From contig NZ_CAMXWS010000032.1 of NCBI RefSeq assembly GCF_947253065.1, positions 1-22,727 of the forward strand: DNA of 22,727 nt, in the 5' to 3' direction. A program made the position numbers and the translations under genes. The DNA is from an uncultured Corynebacterium sp. Lineage in GTDB: Bacteria > Actinomycetota > Actinomycetes > Mycobacteriales > Mycobacteriaceae. Positions 7,332 to 14,375 of this stretch are shown here, in pieces. Numbering within the stretch: the stretch's first letter is position 1; each line of letters opens with the position of its first letter. The notes below the pieces were generated by a model. That model did no database searches, was not told the DNA's origin, and saw nothing but the letters and a program-made list of their open reading frames with translations.

Positions 7332-8533
7332 CGCAAAGTCCACCCATTTCCTCTGTATGTGTCCCACATTTCTGCTGTGCCGTCCGGGTGGACGGCGACG
7401 ATTCCGTCGACGTGCTCGGTCATCTCGCCTGCTTTGGCGTGGCGGAACCAGACGAGATCGCCGACGGAAAGGCTGTTCGCTCCCGGCCCGTGGAGCGGGG
7501 TTTGTACCTCGCCTGCGCCTTCCGTTGCGGAATAGCGCAGCCCACCGGGGTGAACTGCCGCTGGCACACGGTCGGCGGCGGGAGGGCCGGAAGCGATCCA
7601 GCCACCCGAGTTCACCGTCGCCCAACCAGGTGCCGGGATGCGGGAGACCTGGCAAATGAAGAAAGCGGATGCTTTGTGGTTGACGGTGGCGAAATTGTCG
7701 AAGATGACCGGGGTATAGAACCCAGATCCGGCAGCAAGCTCCGTCAGCGTGCCCTCGTCAGCGCTCACATCGAGCGAGCCCGTGCCGCCGCCGTTGACGA
7801 ATTCCAGTTCCCCGACAGCGCGCGCAGCCTCAATGCACGCTTTCCGACGCGGCCCGAGCTGCTCCATCGATGTACGCCGCAGCCAGCGCTTCACCGAACC
7901 CGCGATGCCCGATTCCGCATCCGCCACAGACGCGACCTGCCCCTCATACGCCATAAGGCCAACAAGACGTAGGCATCGCTTAGCGACGATCTCCCGCGCT
8001 AACTCATCCACCTGCTCCGGCGAGCGAACCGGGGAGCGTCGCGGACCGATGACCGCGCCAGGCAGGTGCAGCGTGCAGTCCAAATCAATCGCGACCCGGA
8101 CCGGCCCAGCGCCTTGTGCAGCAGACTCGATCAGGTCAAGGTGCTCCGTGCAATCCACCATGACGGTGATGGTTTCGCGCAGCTTTTCGTCTGCAGCCAG
8201 TTCGCTCAACGCGGTCTTATTCACGCTCGGATAAGCAACCACGATGTCATCAAAACCAGCATGGGCAAGACGAATTGCCTCAGGCACGCTATAAGAAAGA
8301 ATCCCCTGGTAGCCGTCGTGCGAAAGAGCACGGCGCAATGCGTCGGTGCTGCGGAGGGATTTCGACGCCACTCGGATCGGCAATCCGCGCGACCGAGTGA
8401 CCATCTGCTGCGCATTGTGGTCAAAAGCAGCGATATCCACCGTGGCATAAGGGGCTGCGATCTGCCCGCTTTCAACCAGCGGTGACACTGCAGTGAGCAA
8501 CGTCTGGGAAGGGGTGGTGACCGTAGTTGGCAT
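7328..8533 (-). CDS. PLP fold-type III amino acid deaminase/aldolase (alanine racemase N-terminal domain)
   Basis: This 401-aa protein is built like D-threonine aldolase/D-serine dehydratase-like enzymes: an N-terminal PLP TIM barrel (about 25-270) and a C-terminal beta domain. K58 in RVASKSLRS is the expected Schiff-base lysine. The barrel continues with VMVDCTEHLDL and RVAIDLDCTLHLPG, then GLMAYEGQVA and FVNGGGTGSLD, the phosphate-binding end. The C-terminal part has FATVNHKASAFFICQVSR and ends MWDTYRGNGWTLR. The likely reaction is cleavage or deamination of a small D-amino acid; substrate unknown. Translation is coupled to the lactone oxidase by a 4-bp ATGA overlap, so the pair is one operon. 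A TACTAT hexamer 6 nt before the ATG suggests a leaderless transcript. Confidence 0.8.
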   Translation of the reverse strand: MPTTVTTPSQTLLTAVSPLVESGQIAAPYATVDIAAFDHNAQQMVTRSRGLPIRVASKSLRSTDALRRALSHDGYQGILSYSVPEAIRLAHAGFDDIVVAYPSVNKTALSELAADEKLRETITVMVDCTEHLDLIESAAQGAGPVRVAIDLDCTLHLPGAVIGPRRSPVRSPEQVDELAREIVAKRCLRLVGLMAYEGQVASVADAESGIAGSVKRWLRRTSMEQLGPRRKACIEAARAVGELEFVNGGGTGSLDVSADEGTLTELAAGSGFYTPVIFDNFATVNHKASAFFICQVSRIPAPGWATVNSGGWIASGPPAADRVPAAVHPGGLRYSATEGAGEVQTPLHGPGANSLSVGDLVWFRHAKAGEMTEHVDGIVAVHPDGTAEMWDTYRGNGWTLR

Positions 8534-8539
8534 GTCGCC

Positions 8540-8545
8540 ATAGTA
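8540..8545 (-). promoter_or_regulatory. -10 element (TACTAT), leaderless promoter of the deaminase-lactone oxidase operon
   Basis: On the minus strand TACTAT is followed by GGCGAC and then the ATG at 8533. A TANNNT hexamer ending 6 nt before the start codon places the transcript 5' end at or beside the A of ATG. No Shine-Dalgarno sequence is present, which agrees with leaderless initiation. Confidence 0.55.
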
Positions 8546-8630
8546 GTTTCACAAAGCTAACGATGTGCCGTTTTCGGTCACCTATTTCTGTTCAGCTTGC
8601 CGCTGCCAGCACCCGACCGGGACGTCGTTG

Positions 8631-9074
8631 CTACATCAGGTTGGTGCTCTGTGGGTTCATTCCTGGGTGATCTTCCGGCTGGTTGATCAGCATGTACGCG
8701 ACGCGCTGCATGTGGTTCCACAGTGCATCTCGCTGTGCCGGCAGTAGTTCATCTTCAGTGAACTGGTTGAGGGAATTCTCCATCAACGCCAGCCAGTGCT
8801 CAGCCTCTTTCCTCCCGATGGGGTAAGGGAAGTGACGCCGGCGCAGCATCGGCGCACCACGCTTCTCGTTGAAGGTGGTGGGCCCTCCCCAGTACTGCAC
8901 GAGGAACCACCGGAGCCGGTCTTCTGCTCCTGTGAGATCGTCTTCGGGGTACATGGGGCCAATCACGTCGTCGTCACGCACTTGTTTATAAAAGCCTGCG
9001 ACGAGCCGGCGGAAAAAGTCCTCGCCAAGTGCCTCGTACATCGTCTGTGGGTTGTCCTGCGCGTTCGTGTTCAT
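8631..9074 (-). CDS. glbO: Group II truncated haemoglobin
   Basis: This 147-aa protein aligns by eye along its whole length with mycobacterial GlbO. Proximal haem ligand is H81 (RRRHFPY). Distal-pocket residues are Y29 (B10), Y42 (CD1, in MYPEDDL) and W94 (G8, in EHWLALM). The block LVQYWGGP (58-65) is diagnostic for group II. The N terminus has about 10 extra polar residues before the globin helices, so M12 is a possible alternative start. The protein is a soluble haem protein; in the family it binds oxygen with very slow release and is linked to oxidative or nitrosative chemistry at the membrane. It is divergent from metB. TAGGAT lies 8 nt before the ATG; the GGGG just upstream of the ATG could instead be a poor ribosome-binding site. 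Confidence 0.92.
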   Translation of the reverse strand: MNTNAQDNPQTMYEALGEDFFRRLVAGFYKQVRDDDVIGPMYPEDDLTGAEDRLRWFLVQYWGGPTTFNEKRGAPMLRRRHFPYPIGRKEAEHWLALMENSLNQFTEDELLPAQRDALWNHMQRVAYMLINQPEDHPGMNPQSTNLM

Positions 9075-9082
9075 CGGGCCCC

Positions 9083-9088
9083 ATCCTA
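9083..9088 (-). promoter_or_regulatory. Possible -10 of glbO (TAGGAT)
   Basis: TAGGAT on the minus strand matches TANNNT and ends 8 nt before the glbO ATG. The same bases (AGGATGGGG) could act as a weak ribosome-binding site, so the reading is ambiguous. Confidence 0.35.
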
Positions 9089-9153
9089 CGCGTGCGTGAG
9101 AGGCGCCTATTTAAGCCGCTGTGAATGTAATCCGGCACCCATCATGAGCAAAA

Positions 9154-9174
9154 TGAACCGCTTGGTCTATTGTG
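9154..9174 (+). promoter_or_regulatory. metB promoter with candidate McbR operator
   Basis: TGAAC-CGCTTG-GTCTA (9154-9169) fits the McbR operator layout TAGAC-N6-GTCTA known from C. glutamicum: the 3' half is exact, the spacer is exactly 6, and the 5' half matches 3 of 5. The overlapping TATTGT (9169-9174) matches a -10 hexamer and would start transcription near 9181, 19 nt before the metB ATG. A repressor bound here would cover the -10, as expected for a methionine gene controlled by McbR and S-adenosylhomocysteine. Confidence 0.5.
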
Positions 9175-9199
9175 CGTTAGGAGATCAGAAAGGATTGAG

Positions 9200-10396
9200 A
9201 TGTCTGCCGGATTTAGCACCGATTCCATCCATGCCGGATACGAGCCGGACTCCCTCTATGGGTCGATCAACACCCCCATCTACGCGTCGACCACCTTCGC
9301 GCAAGATGACCTGGCGGTGACCCGCAACGGCTACGAGTACACCCGCGTGGGCAACCCCACGATCACGGCATTGGAGAAGACCGTCGCCGCACTTGAGAAG
9401 GCCGACTACTGCGTCGCCTTCGCCTCCGGCATGGCCGCTGTGGATTCTGTGCTGCGCATCCTTCTCAAGCCGGGCGATCACATCGTCATCGGCAACGATG
9501 CCTACGGCGGCACCTACCGCCTGATCCAGCAGATCTTCAGCCAGTGGGGGATTGAGAACACCCCTGTGGACATCACCAACCCCGACGAGATTGCTGCCGC
9601 CATTCAGGACAACACCAAGGTCATTTGGGTAGAAACCCCGACCAACCCGCTGCTGTCCATCGCCGATATCCAGGCGATCGCCGATATCAAGGGTGATGCC
9701 ACCCTCGTCGTGGACAACACCTTTGCGTCCCCGTACCTGCAGAAGCCGCTGCAGCTCGGTGCGGACGTGGTGCTGCACTCGACCACCAAGTACATCGGTG
9801 GCCACTCTGACGTCATCGGCGGTGTTGTGTGCGCGAACCGTCCTGCCGACTCCACCTCCCAGGGTGTCACCGGCGTGACTGCCGCCAGCTTCGATGCCCT
9901 CAATGATTTTGAGGACCAGCTCCGCTTCTTCTTCGGCTGGGTCGGCGCGATCCCGTCCCCATTTGATACTTACCTCACTGGCCGCGGTCTGAAGACGCTC
10001 AGCGTGCGCATGGACAAGCACTGCGACAATGCCGAAGCAGTGGCCGAGCACCTGAACGCCTCCGACAAGGTCGCCCGCGTCTACTACCCAGGCTTGGAAG
10101 ACCACCCGGGTCATGACATCGCCGCACGTCAGATGACCCGCTTCGGTGGCATGGTCTCCGTGGCCTTCAACACTGCGGAGCAGGCCAAGACCTTCTGTCG
10201 CTCCACCAAGGTGTTCTGTCTGGCCGAGTCCCTCGGCGGCGTGGAGAGCCTGCTCGAGCACCCGGCCACCATGACGCACGTCTCCGTCGCAGGTTCCGCC
10301 CTCGAGGTGCCGCCGACGCTCGTGCGTATCTCGGTCGGCATCGAGGATGTCGAGGACCTGATCGCTGACCTCGATCAGGCGCTCGCGAAGCTTTAA
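9200..10396 (+). CDS. metB: Cystathionine gamma-synthase
   Basis: This 398-aa enzyme belongs to the Cys/Met-metabolism PLP family (fold type I). K197 in STTKYIGGHSD binds PLP, D172 in VVDNTFASPYLQ contacts the ring nitrogen, and Y47/R49 (YEYTRVGNPT) bind the cofactor phosphate of the partner subunit. FASGMAAVD (74-82) is the conserved N-terminal helix start. It joins O-acetyl- or O-succinyl-homoserine with cysteine to give cystathionine, the transsulfuration route to methionine. The ATG at 9200 is preceded by AAAGGA; the in-frame ATG at 9170 lies inside the candidate operator and is rejected. A cystathionine gamma-lyase or O-acetylhomoserine sulfhydrylase cannot be excluded from motifs alone, but length and neighbourhood match metB of corynebacteria. 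Confidence 0.85.
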   Translation: MSAGFSTDSIHAGYEPDSLYGSINTPIYASTTFAQDDLAVTRNGYEYTRVGNPTITALEKTVAALEKADYCVAFASGMAAVDSVLRILLKPGDHIVIGNDAYGGTYRLIQQIFSQWGIENTPVDITNPDEIAAAIQDNTKVIWVETPTNPLLSIADIQAIADIKGDATLVVDNTFASPYLQKPLQLGADVVLHSTTKYIGGHSDVIGGVVCANRPADSTSQGVTGVTAASFDALNDFEDQLRFFFGWVGAIPSPFDTYLTGRGLKTLSVRMDKHCDNAEAVAEHLNASDKVARVYYPGLEDHPGHDIAARQMTRFGGMVSVAFNTAEQAKTFCRSTKVFCLAESLGGVESLLEHPATMTHVSVAGSALEVPPTLVRISVGIEDVEDLIADLDQALAKL

Positions 10397-10403
10397 GGAT
10401 CCA

Positions 10404-10492
10404 GTGGATCTCGTTTACACACCGACCATGTGAGGCTCGCAAAAGCCCAGGTCAGTTTTCATTGCCGGGGCAAGGATGTAAACGAGATCCAC
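10404..10492. repeat. 89-bp inverted-repeat element, copy 1
   Basis: Perfect 16-bp arms GTGGATCTCGTTTACA (10404-10419) and TGTAAACGAGATCCAC (10477-10492) enclose 57 bp. Past one mismatch a further CC/GG pair extends the arms. The interior contains GGCTCGCAAAAGCCCAGGT (10434-10452), also found with small changes in the element at 14198-14281. It fills the gap between the convergent metB and pepN, so it may also serve as their terminator, although no T-run follows either arm. Confidence 0.75.
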
Positions 10493-10514
10493 AGGCCTTT
10501 GGGACCGCGCTCGC

Positions 10515-12926
10515 TTAGGCCTGTGCGTCCACCTTGCGGTTCCGCAGCGCGCGGGCTGCGCGGTCCTGGCCCTCAGAGATGATGCGGCGCAAACCAGCCG
10601 GAATCTCACCAGCCAGCAGCTCATCGGCCTTCGCGATTGCCTCCTCCGAGACGTCCCACAGCGGATACATGCCCTCGAGAGTGCGCTGCGCCATCTCATT
10701 AGACAGACGCTCCCACAGCTGCGGAGCCACACGGAAGTATTCATCCGTCAATCCCTCCAAGCCCTTACGAGTGAAGGTCAGGCCATCCATCAGGTAACGG
10801 GATTCGAGGTTGGTGAGATCCTCGCTCACCAACTTGTCCCACGCCCATCGCTTATCGACGCTCGCCCGCGCCCTCAACCTCGACACCGCCCCTTCCGAGG
10901 AGGAGTCCTTTTCATCCTCAGCAGCCGATACCGGCAACTGACCAGCCGCGATGAGGTTCGTCAGTGCGAGCCAGCGGGTTTCCTGGTTATCTGAGGTCTC
11001 CAACAGCGTGGTGAAGTGATCCACCGTCTCCTTTTCCGGGGTGAGGCGAGCCAGGGCCCGGTCGAAGATGACAGCAGGTTCAGCACCCCGGAAAGCAGTG
11101 TTGAGCAGCGCCATGCCCTCGGCGCGCCAGTCTTCGGCGACGTACTGCTTGACTGCCTGGGTTGCCTGGGCGAGCAGACGCTCCTGCACACTCGGGTGAG
11201 TCTCTTGGCGGGCAAAGCGTGCCACCAGCTGGACAAACTGACGGGCGGGCAGGAAGCCGTCACGCACGGACTCCCACAACGACGACCACACGAGAGTGCG
11301 TGCGAGAGAATCCTCGATGTCGCCGAGGTGTTCCAAGGCGAAACGCTGATGCTCCTCGGTCAGCCCCATGAGGCAGTAGGTGAGGTCATCGTCGTTGACC
11401 AGTGCGAGGTCGTGCTCCACGCCCGCCAGCTCAGGGATCTCGGTGCGCTCACCGGAGACATCCAGTTCTACTTGTTTGGTGCGGGTGACGGAGCCGTCGA
11501 TAAGCGAGTACAGGCCGACGCGGACACGGTGCGTGCGCAAAACATCGGACTCTTGCACAACGGCGAAGCTGTCCGCGGAGATCTCCGGACGCAGGCGAGA
11601 CACTCCTGTGGTGCGCAGCCACTGCTGCGCCCAGTCGGACAGGTCGCGTCCCGACGCCTCCTCGAGCGCCCCGAGCAAATCCGCGAACTCAGCATTGGAG
11701 TAGGCGTGATTGTCAAAGTGCGTGCGAACCCCGGCGAAGAATTCCTCGTAGCCGACATAGGCCTGAAGTTGCTTGAGCACGCTGGCACCCTTGGCGTAGG
11801 TGATGCCGTCGAAGTTCTGCTCCGCCGTCTCAATATCAGGCGCATCCGCCGCGATCGGGTGCGTTGACGGTAGCTGGTCCTGGTTATAGGCCCATGCCTT
11901 TTCCACCGAGGCGAACGTCGTCCATGCCTCCGGGTACTCACCGATGCCCACCTGGGCTGTTGCCGCGGACCACGTGGCAAACGACTCGTTGAGCCACAGA
12001 TCATCCCACCACTTCATAGTGACAAGGTCGCCGAACCACATGTGGGCCATCTCGTGGAGGATCGTGTCGTTGCGGCGCTCAAGACGGTAAGGAGTCGGCT
12101 CGGACGTGAAAACGTACTCGTCCCGGTAGGTCACCGCACCGACGTGCTCCATCGCGCCCATGTTGTACTCAGGGCAGAAGATCTGGTCGTACTTGTCGCC
12201 GAACGGGTAGGTGCGGCCGAATTTCTCATGGTAGAAATCGAAACCGTCCTTCGTCTGTTTGAACAGGCGCTCCGAATCCATATGTGGAATCAGGCTGGCG
12301 CGGGCGTACAGGCCAAGTTCGATCGTCCGCTCCTTGCCGTTATCGGTAAAGGTGTACGTGTCAGAAACACGCTCGAATTCGCCGGCGCACACGCAAATGA
12401 GATAGGTCGACAGCGGGTAGTCGAGCGTCGTGCGGGTCGTGGCGGTGCCGTCGCCGTTGTCGGTGCGCTCCACCGCTTCGTTGAGTACCACGACGTAGCG
12501 CTCCGGTGCGGTCACCGAAATCTTATAGCTCGCCTTGAGGTCAGGTTGATCGAAGCAGGCAAAGGTGCGCATCGCCATTGCCGGCTCGAATTGGGTGTAC
12601 AGGTAATCCTTGCCGTCAGCCGGGTCGGTAAACTTGTGCAGGCCCTCGCCCGTTCGCGAGTACGTGTGGGTCGCCTCGACCACCAGCTCGTGGGAACCAG
12701 GGGAGAGGGGGAGGGTGCGGCCGTCGATAAGCGTGCCGTCGAGCGTGGCCTTGAAATCATCCGCGATGAGATCAAAGAACGTCTCACCCTCTTTCGATTC
12801 AAACGTCACCTTCGTGCTGGACGTGAATGTTTCCGCGCCCGTAATGTCGAGGTCAACGGTGTAGCGCACGTCGCTGATAAGCTCCGCGCGGTGCTGTGCG
12901 TCAGATCGAAACAGATTTGCTTTCAT
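10515..12926 (-). CDS. pepN: Aminopeptidase N, M1 family zinc metallopeptidase
   Basis: This 803-aa cytoplasmic protease has the substrate-anchoring loop GAMEH (257-261) and the zinc site HEMAH (291-295) with the third ligand E314 (LWLNESFATW), the full HExxH-x18-E signature. N-terminal beta domain covers about residues 1-190, catalytic domain 190-430, and the helical ERAP1_C-like domain the C-terminal half. It removes N-terminal residues from peptides in protein turnover. The ATG at 12926 is chosen because it starts the conserved N terminus (KANLFRSDAQHRAELIS). There is no Shine-Dalgarno, but TACGTT lies exactly 7 nt upstream. The protein is some 50 residues shorter than the mycobacterial enzyme as I remember it, without any visible gap in the motifs. 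Only 24 bp separate its start from the divergent DsbA-like gene, an arrangement also seen for Rv2467/Rv2466c. Confidence 0.93.
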   Translation of the reverse strand: MKANLFRSDAQHRAELISDVRYTVDLDITGAETFTSSTKVTFESKEGETFFDLIADDFKATLDGTLIDGRTLPLSPGSHELVVEATHTYSRTGEGLHKFTDPADGKDYLYTQFEPAMAMRTFACFDQPDLKASYKISVTAPERYVVVLNEAVERTDNGDGTATTRTTLDYPLSTYLICVCAGEFERVSDTYTFTDNGKERTIELGLYARASLIPHMDSERLFKQTKDGFDFYHEKFGRTYPFGDKYDQIFCPEYNMGAMEHVGAVTYRDEYVFTSEPTPYRLERRNDTILHEMAHMWFGDLVTMKWWDDLWLNESFATWSAATAQVGIGEYPEAWTTFASVEKAWAYNQDQLPSTHPIAADAPDIETAEQNFDGITYAKGASVLKQLQAYVGYEEFFAGVRTHFDNHAYSNAEFADLLGALEEASGRDLSDWAQQWLRTTGVSRLRPEISADSFAVVQESDVLRTHRVRVGLYSLIDGSVTRTKQVELDVSGERTEIPELAGVEHDLALVNDDDLTYCLMGLTEEHQRFALEHLGDIEDSLARTLVWSSLWESVRDGFLPARQFVQLVARFARQETHPSVQERLLAQATQAVKQYVAEDWRAEGMALLNTAFRGAEPAVIFDRALARLTPEKETVDHFTTLLETSDNQETRWLALTNLIAAGQLPVSAAEDEKDSSSEGAVSRLRARASVDKRWAWDKLVSEDLTNLESRYLMDGLTFTRKGLEGLTDEYFRVAPQLWERLSNEMAQRTLEGMYPLWDVSEEAIAKADELLAGEIPAGLRRIISEGQDRAARALRNRKVDAQA

Positions 12927-12933
12927 GCGTTCC

Positions 12934-12943
12934 AACGTACCCT
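12934..12943. promoter_or_regulatory. Back-to-back leaderless promoter for pepN and the DsbA-like gene
   Basis: The 10 bases AACGTACCCT hold two -10 hexamers in opposite directions: TACCCT on the plus strand (12938-12943) and TACGTT on the minus strand (12939-12934), sharing the central TA. Each ends exactly 7 nt before its gene's ATG (12951 plus, 12926 minus), so both transcripts would start at the A of ATG. Only 24 bp separate the two start codons, leaving no room for separate promoters with leaders. Confidence 0.65.
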
Positions 12944-12950
12944 TGGCATC

Positions 12951-13565
12951 ATGACTCAAAAAGTGACCTTCTGGTTCGACGTATCCTGCCCGTTCTGCTG
13001 GCTGACCTCTCGCTGGATCAAAGAGGTAGAAAAAGTCCGCGACATCAGCGTGGACTGGGTACCCATGTCGCTCTCCGTACTTAACGACGGCCGCGACATC
13101 CCTTCCGACTACGCCGCCAAAATGGAAGCCAACTGGGGCCCGGCTCGCGTCTTCGCGAAAGTGAAAGCCGAAGCTCCGGAGAAGATCGACGAGCTGTACA
13201 CCGCCATGGGCACCCTGGTCCACCCTGGTGGCGAGAGTGGCAAACAGGGCTTTGGCGCCTACGACTCCGTCATCGCGCAGGCCCTTGAACAGGTCGGCCT
13301 GGATGCCTCCTTCGCCTCCGTGGCTAACGACGATTCCTATGATGCGCAGCTGCGCTCCTGCCACCAGTCCGCAATGGACGAAGTCGGCGACGACGTGGGC
13401 ACCCCAGTGATCAAGCTCGACGACAATGCCTTCTTCGGCCCCGTGATCACCCGCGTGCCTACCGGCGAGGAAGCCGGCGAGCTCTTCGACCACACCGTCG
13501 GGGTAGCCTCCTTCCCGTACTTCTTCGAGCTGAAGCGCTCGCGTACCGAAGACCCGCAGGTCTAA
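12951..13565 (+). CDS. DsbA-family mycothiol-dependent oxidoreductase (Rv2466c-like nitroreductase)
   Basis: This 204-aa protein is a DsbA-type thioredoxin fold with a helical insertion. The active site is C13-P-F-C16 (DVSCPFCW); M. tuberculosis Rv2466c has CPWC. The cis-Pro loop is GTPVIKL. There is no signal peptide, so it works in the cytoplasm, unlike classical DsbA. Rv2466c reduces nitro compounds with mycothiol as electron donor and is induced by thiol stress; the same role is inferred here from length, motif and position between pepN and rpiB, which is exactly the Rv2465c-Rv2467 order. A TACCCT hexamer 7 nt before the ATG and the lack of a ribosome-binding site indicate a leaderless message. 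A 37-bp gap leads to rpiB. Confidence 0.85.
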   Translation: MTQKVTFWFDVSCPFCWLTSRWIKEVEKVRDISVDWVPMSLSVLNDGRDIPSDYAAKMEANWGPARVFAKVKAEAPEKIDELYTAMGTLVHPGGESGKQGFGAYDSVIAQALEQVGLDASFASVANDDSYDAQLRSCHQSAMDEVGDDVGTPVIKLDDNAFFGPVITRVPTGEEAGELFDHTVGVASFPYFFELKRSRTEDPQV

Positions 13566-13589
13566 GCGCTCTAGCCGCCGGTTTTCCCG

Positions 13590-13595
13590 TAGGCT
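13590..13595 (+). promoter_or_regulatory. -10 element (TAGGCT), leaderless promoter of rpiB
   Basis: TAGGCT is followed by 7 nt (GTGCACC) and then the rpiB ATG at 13603, the same geometry as at pepN and the DsbA-like gene. No Shine-Dalgarno is present between the two genes. Confidence 0.5.
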
Positions 13596-13602
13596 GTGCA
13601 CC

Positions 13603-14091
13603 ATGCGTATTTACCTTGGAGCAGACCACGCCGGATTCGAGCGGAAGAACCAGATTGCTGAGCACCTCAAGGCCAAGGGCTTTGAGGTCATCGACTGCGG
13701 TGCGCATGAGTACGACGCCGCCGATGATTACCCGGCGTTCTGCATCGCCGCAGCGGAAAAGACCGTCGCTGACCCGGAGTCCCTCGGCCTCGTATTAGGT
13801 GGTTCCGGCAACGGCGAGCAGATCGCCGCGAACAAAGTGAAGGGCGCCCGCTGCGCTCTCGCTTGGTCCGTTGAGACTGCGCAGCTAGCTCGCGAGCACA
13901 ACAACGCCCAGCTCATCGGTATCGGTGGTCGCATGCACTCGCTGGAGGAGACCCTGGCTATCGTCGACGCCTTCGTAGGTATTGGCCCCGACCACCAGGT
14001 TGAGGAGCGCCACCAGCGTCGCATCGACATCCTCGCCCGCTACGAGGAGACTGGCGAGACCGAGGAGATCCCGGCGCCGAAGACGCTCTAG
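13603..14091 (+). CDS. rpiB: Ribose-5-phosphate isomerase B
   Basis: This 162-aa protein of the RpiB/LacAB family interconverts ribulose 5-phosphate and ribose 5-phosphate in the non-oxidative pentose phosphate pathway. Conserved D8-H9 (GADHAG) lies at the N terminus. The phosphate/anion loop is GGSGNGEQIAANK (67-79). E72 takes the place of the catalytic Cys of enterobacterial RpiB, as in M. tuberculosis RpiB where the Glu is the general base. R110 in GIGGRMHS is the expected phosphate ligand. Length equals the mycobacterial enzyme plus a short C-terminal tail. It is followed by a strong terminator. It may be transcribed both from its own leaderless promoter and by read-through from the DsbA-like gene. 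Confidence 0.96.
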   Translation: MRIYLGADHAGFERKNQIAEHLKAKGFEVIDCGAHEYDAADDYPAFCIAAAEKTVADPESLGLVLGGSGNGEQIAANKVKGARCALAWSVETAQLAREHNNAQLIGIGGRMHSLEETLAIVDAFVGIGPDHQVEERHQRRIDILARYEETGETEEIPAPKTL

Positions 14092-14104
14092 TCTTTTGTT
14101 TCTC

Positions 14105-14136
14105 AACCCGCTCTTCGGAGCGGGTTTTCGCTTTTT
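14105..14136 (+). terminator. Rho-independent terminator of rpiB
   Basis: AACCCGCTC (14105-14113), loop TTCG, GAGCGGGTT (14118-14126) is a 9-bp stem closed by a stable C(UUCG)G tetraloop. TTCGC and five T (14132-14136) follow. Confidence 0.9.
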
Positions 14137-14197
14137 GCACGGTTGCCTCGTCGTTCTGGGGCAGTGGAGCTACCGCTTACACCGCCGTTTTGAGGGT

Positions 14198-14281
14198 GGG
14201 TTAGTCCCGTCCGAACCGGGCTCGGCAAAACCCCAGGTGGGCTGTGACTGGTGTGGCGCACAACTGAAACGGGACTAACCC
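14198..14281. repeat. 84-bp inverted-repeat element, copy 2
   Basis: Perfect 13-bp arms GGGTTAGTCCCGT (14198-14210) and ACGGGACTAACCC (14269-14281) enclose 58 bp, close to the 57 bp of copy 1. The interior contains GGCTCGGCAAAACCCCAGGT (14219-14238), which matches GGCTCGCAAAAGCCCAGGT of copy 1 with one extra G and one substitution. The arms are related too: AAACGGGAC here against AAACGAGAT in copy 1, with matching changes in the opposite arm. It lies between the rpiB terminator and the nuclease-like gene. Confidence 0.75.
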
Positions 14282-14375
14282 GCATGCAGGGAGGGGATGC
14301 GCCCCGCGGGTAGTGCACACTCAAGTGGACATTGTTCCCTCGCATAACCGCCGCTGATCGGGAAACCTCTAAAAC

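Noticed and set aside
6006..7535. Long plus-strand reading frame opposite the lactone oxidase
   Set aside because: The opposite strand carries clear FAD and HWGK motifs; the plus-strand product has no recognisable motif and reflects codon bias.
9185..10279. Minus-strand reading frame opposite metB
   Set aside because: metB has all PLP motifs on the plus strand; the antisense product is Gly/Val/Asp-rich without features.
12042..12950. Upstream extension of the DsbA-like gene through pepN
   Set aside because: It is antisense to the pepN zinc site; the CPFC domain starts at 12951 with its own promoter-like hexamer.
10404..14281. The two repeat elements as a CRISPR array or insertion sequence
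   Set aside because: There are only two copies 3.8 kb apart, no spacers, no transposase, and I could see no target-site duplication.
14103..14345. Small minus-strand frame across the rpiB terminator and repeat copy 2
   Set aside because: It runs through a terminator and both repeat arms, lacks a ribosome-binding site and has no recognisable sequence.
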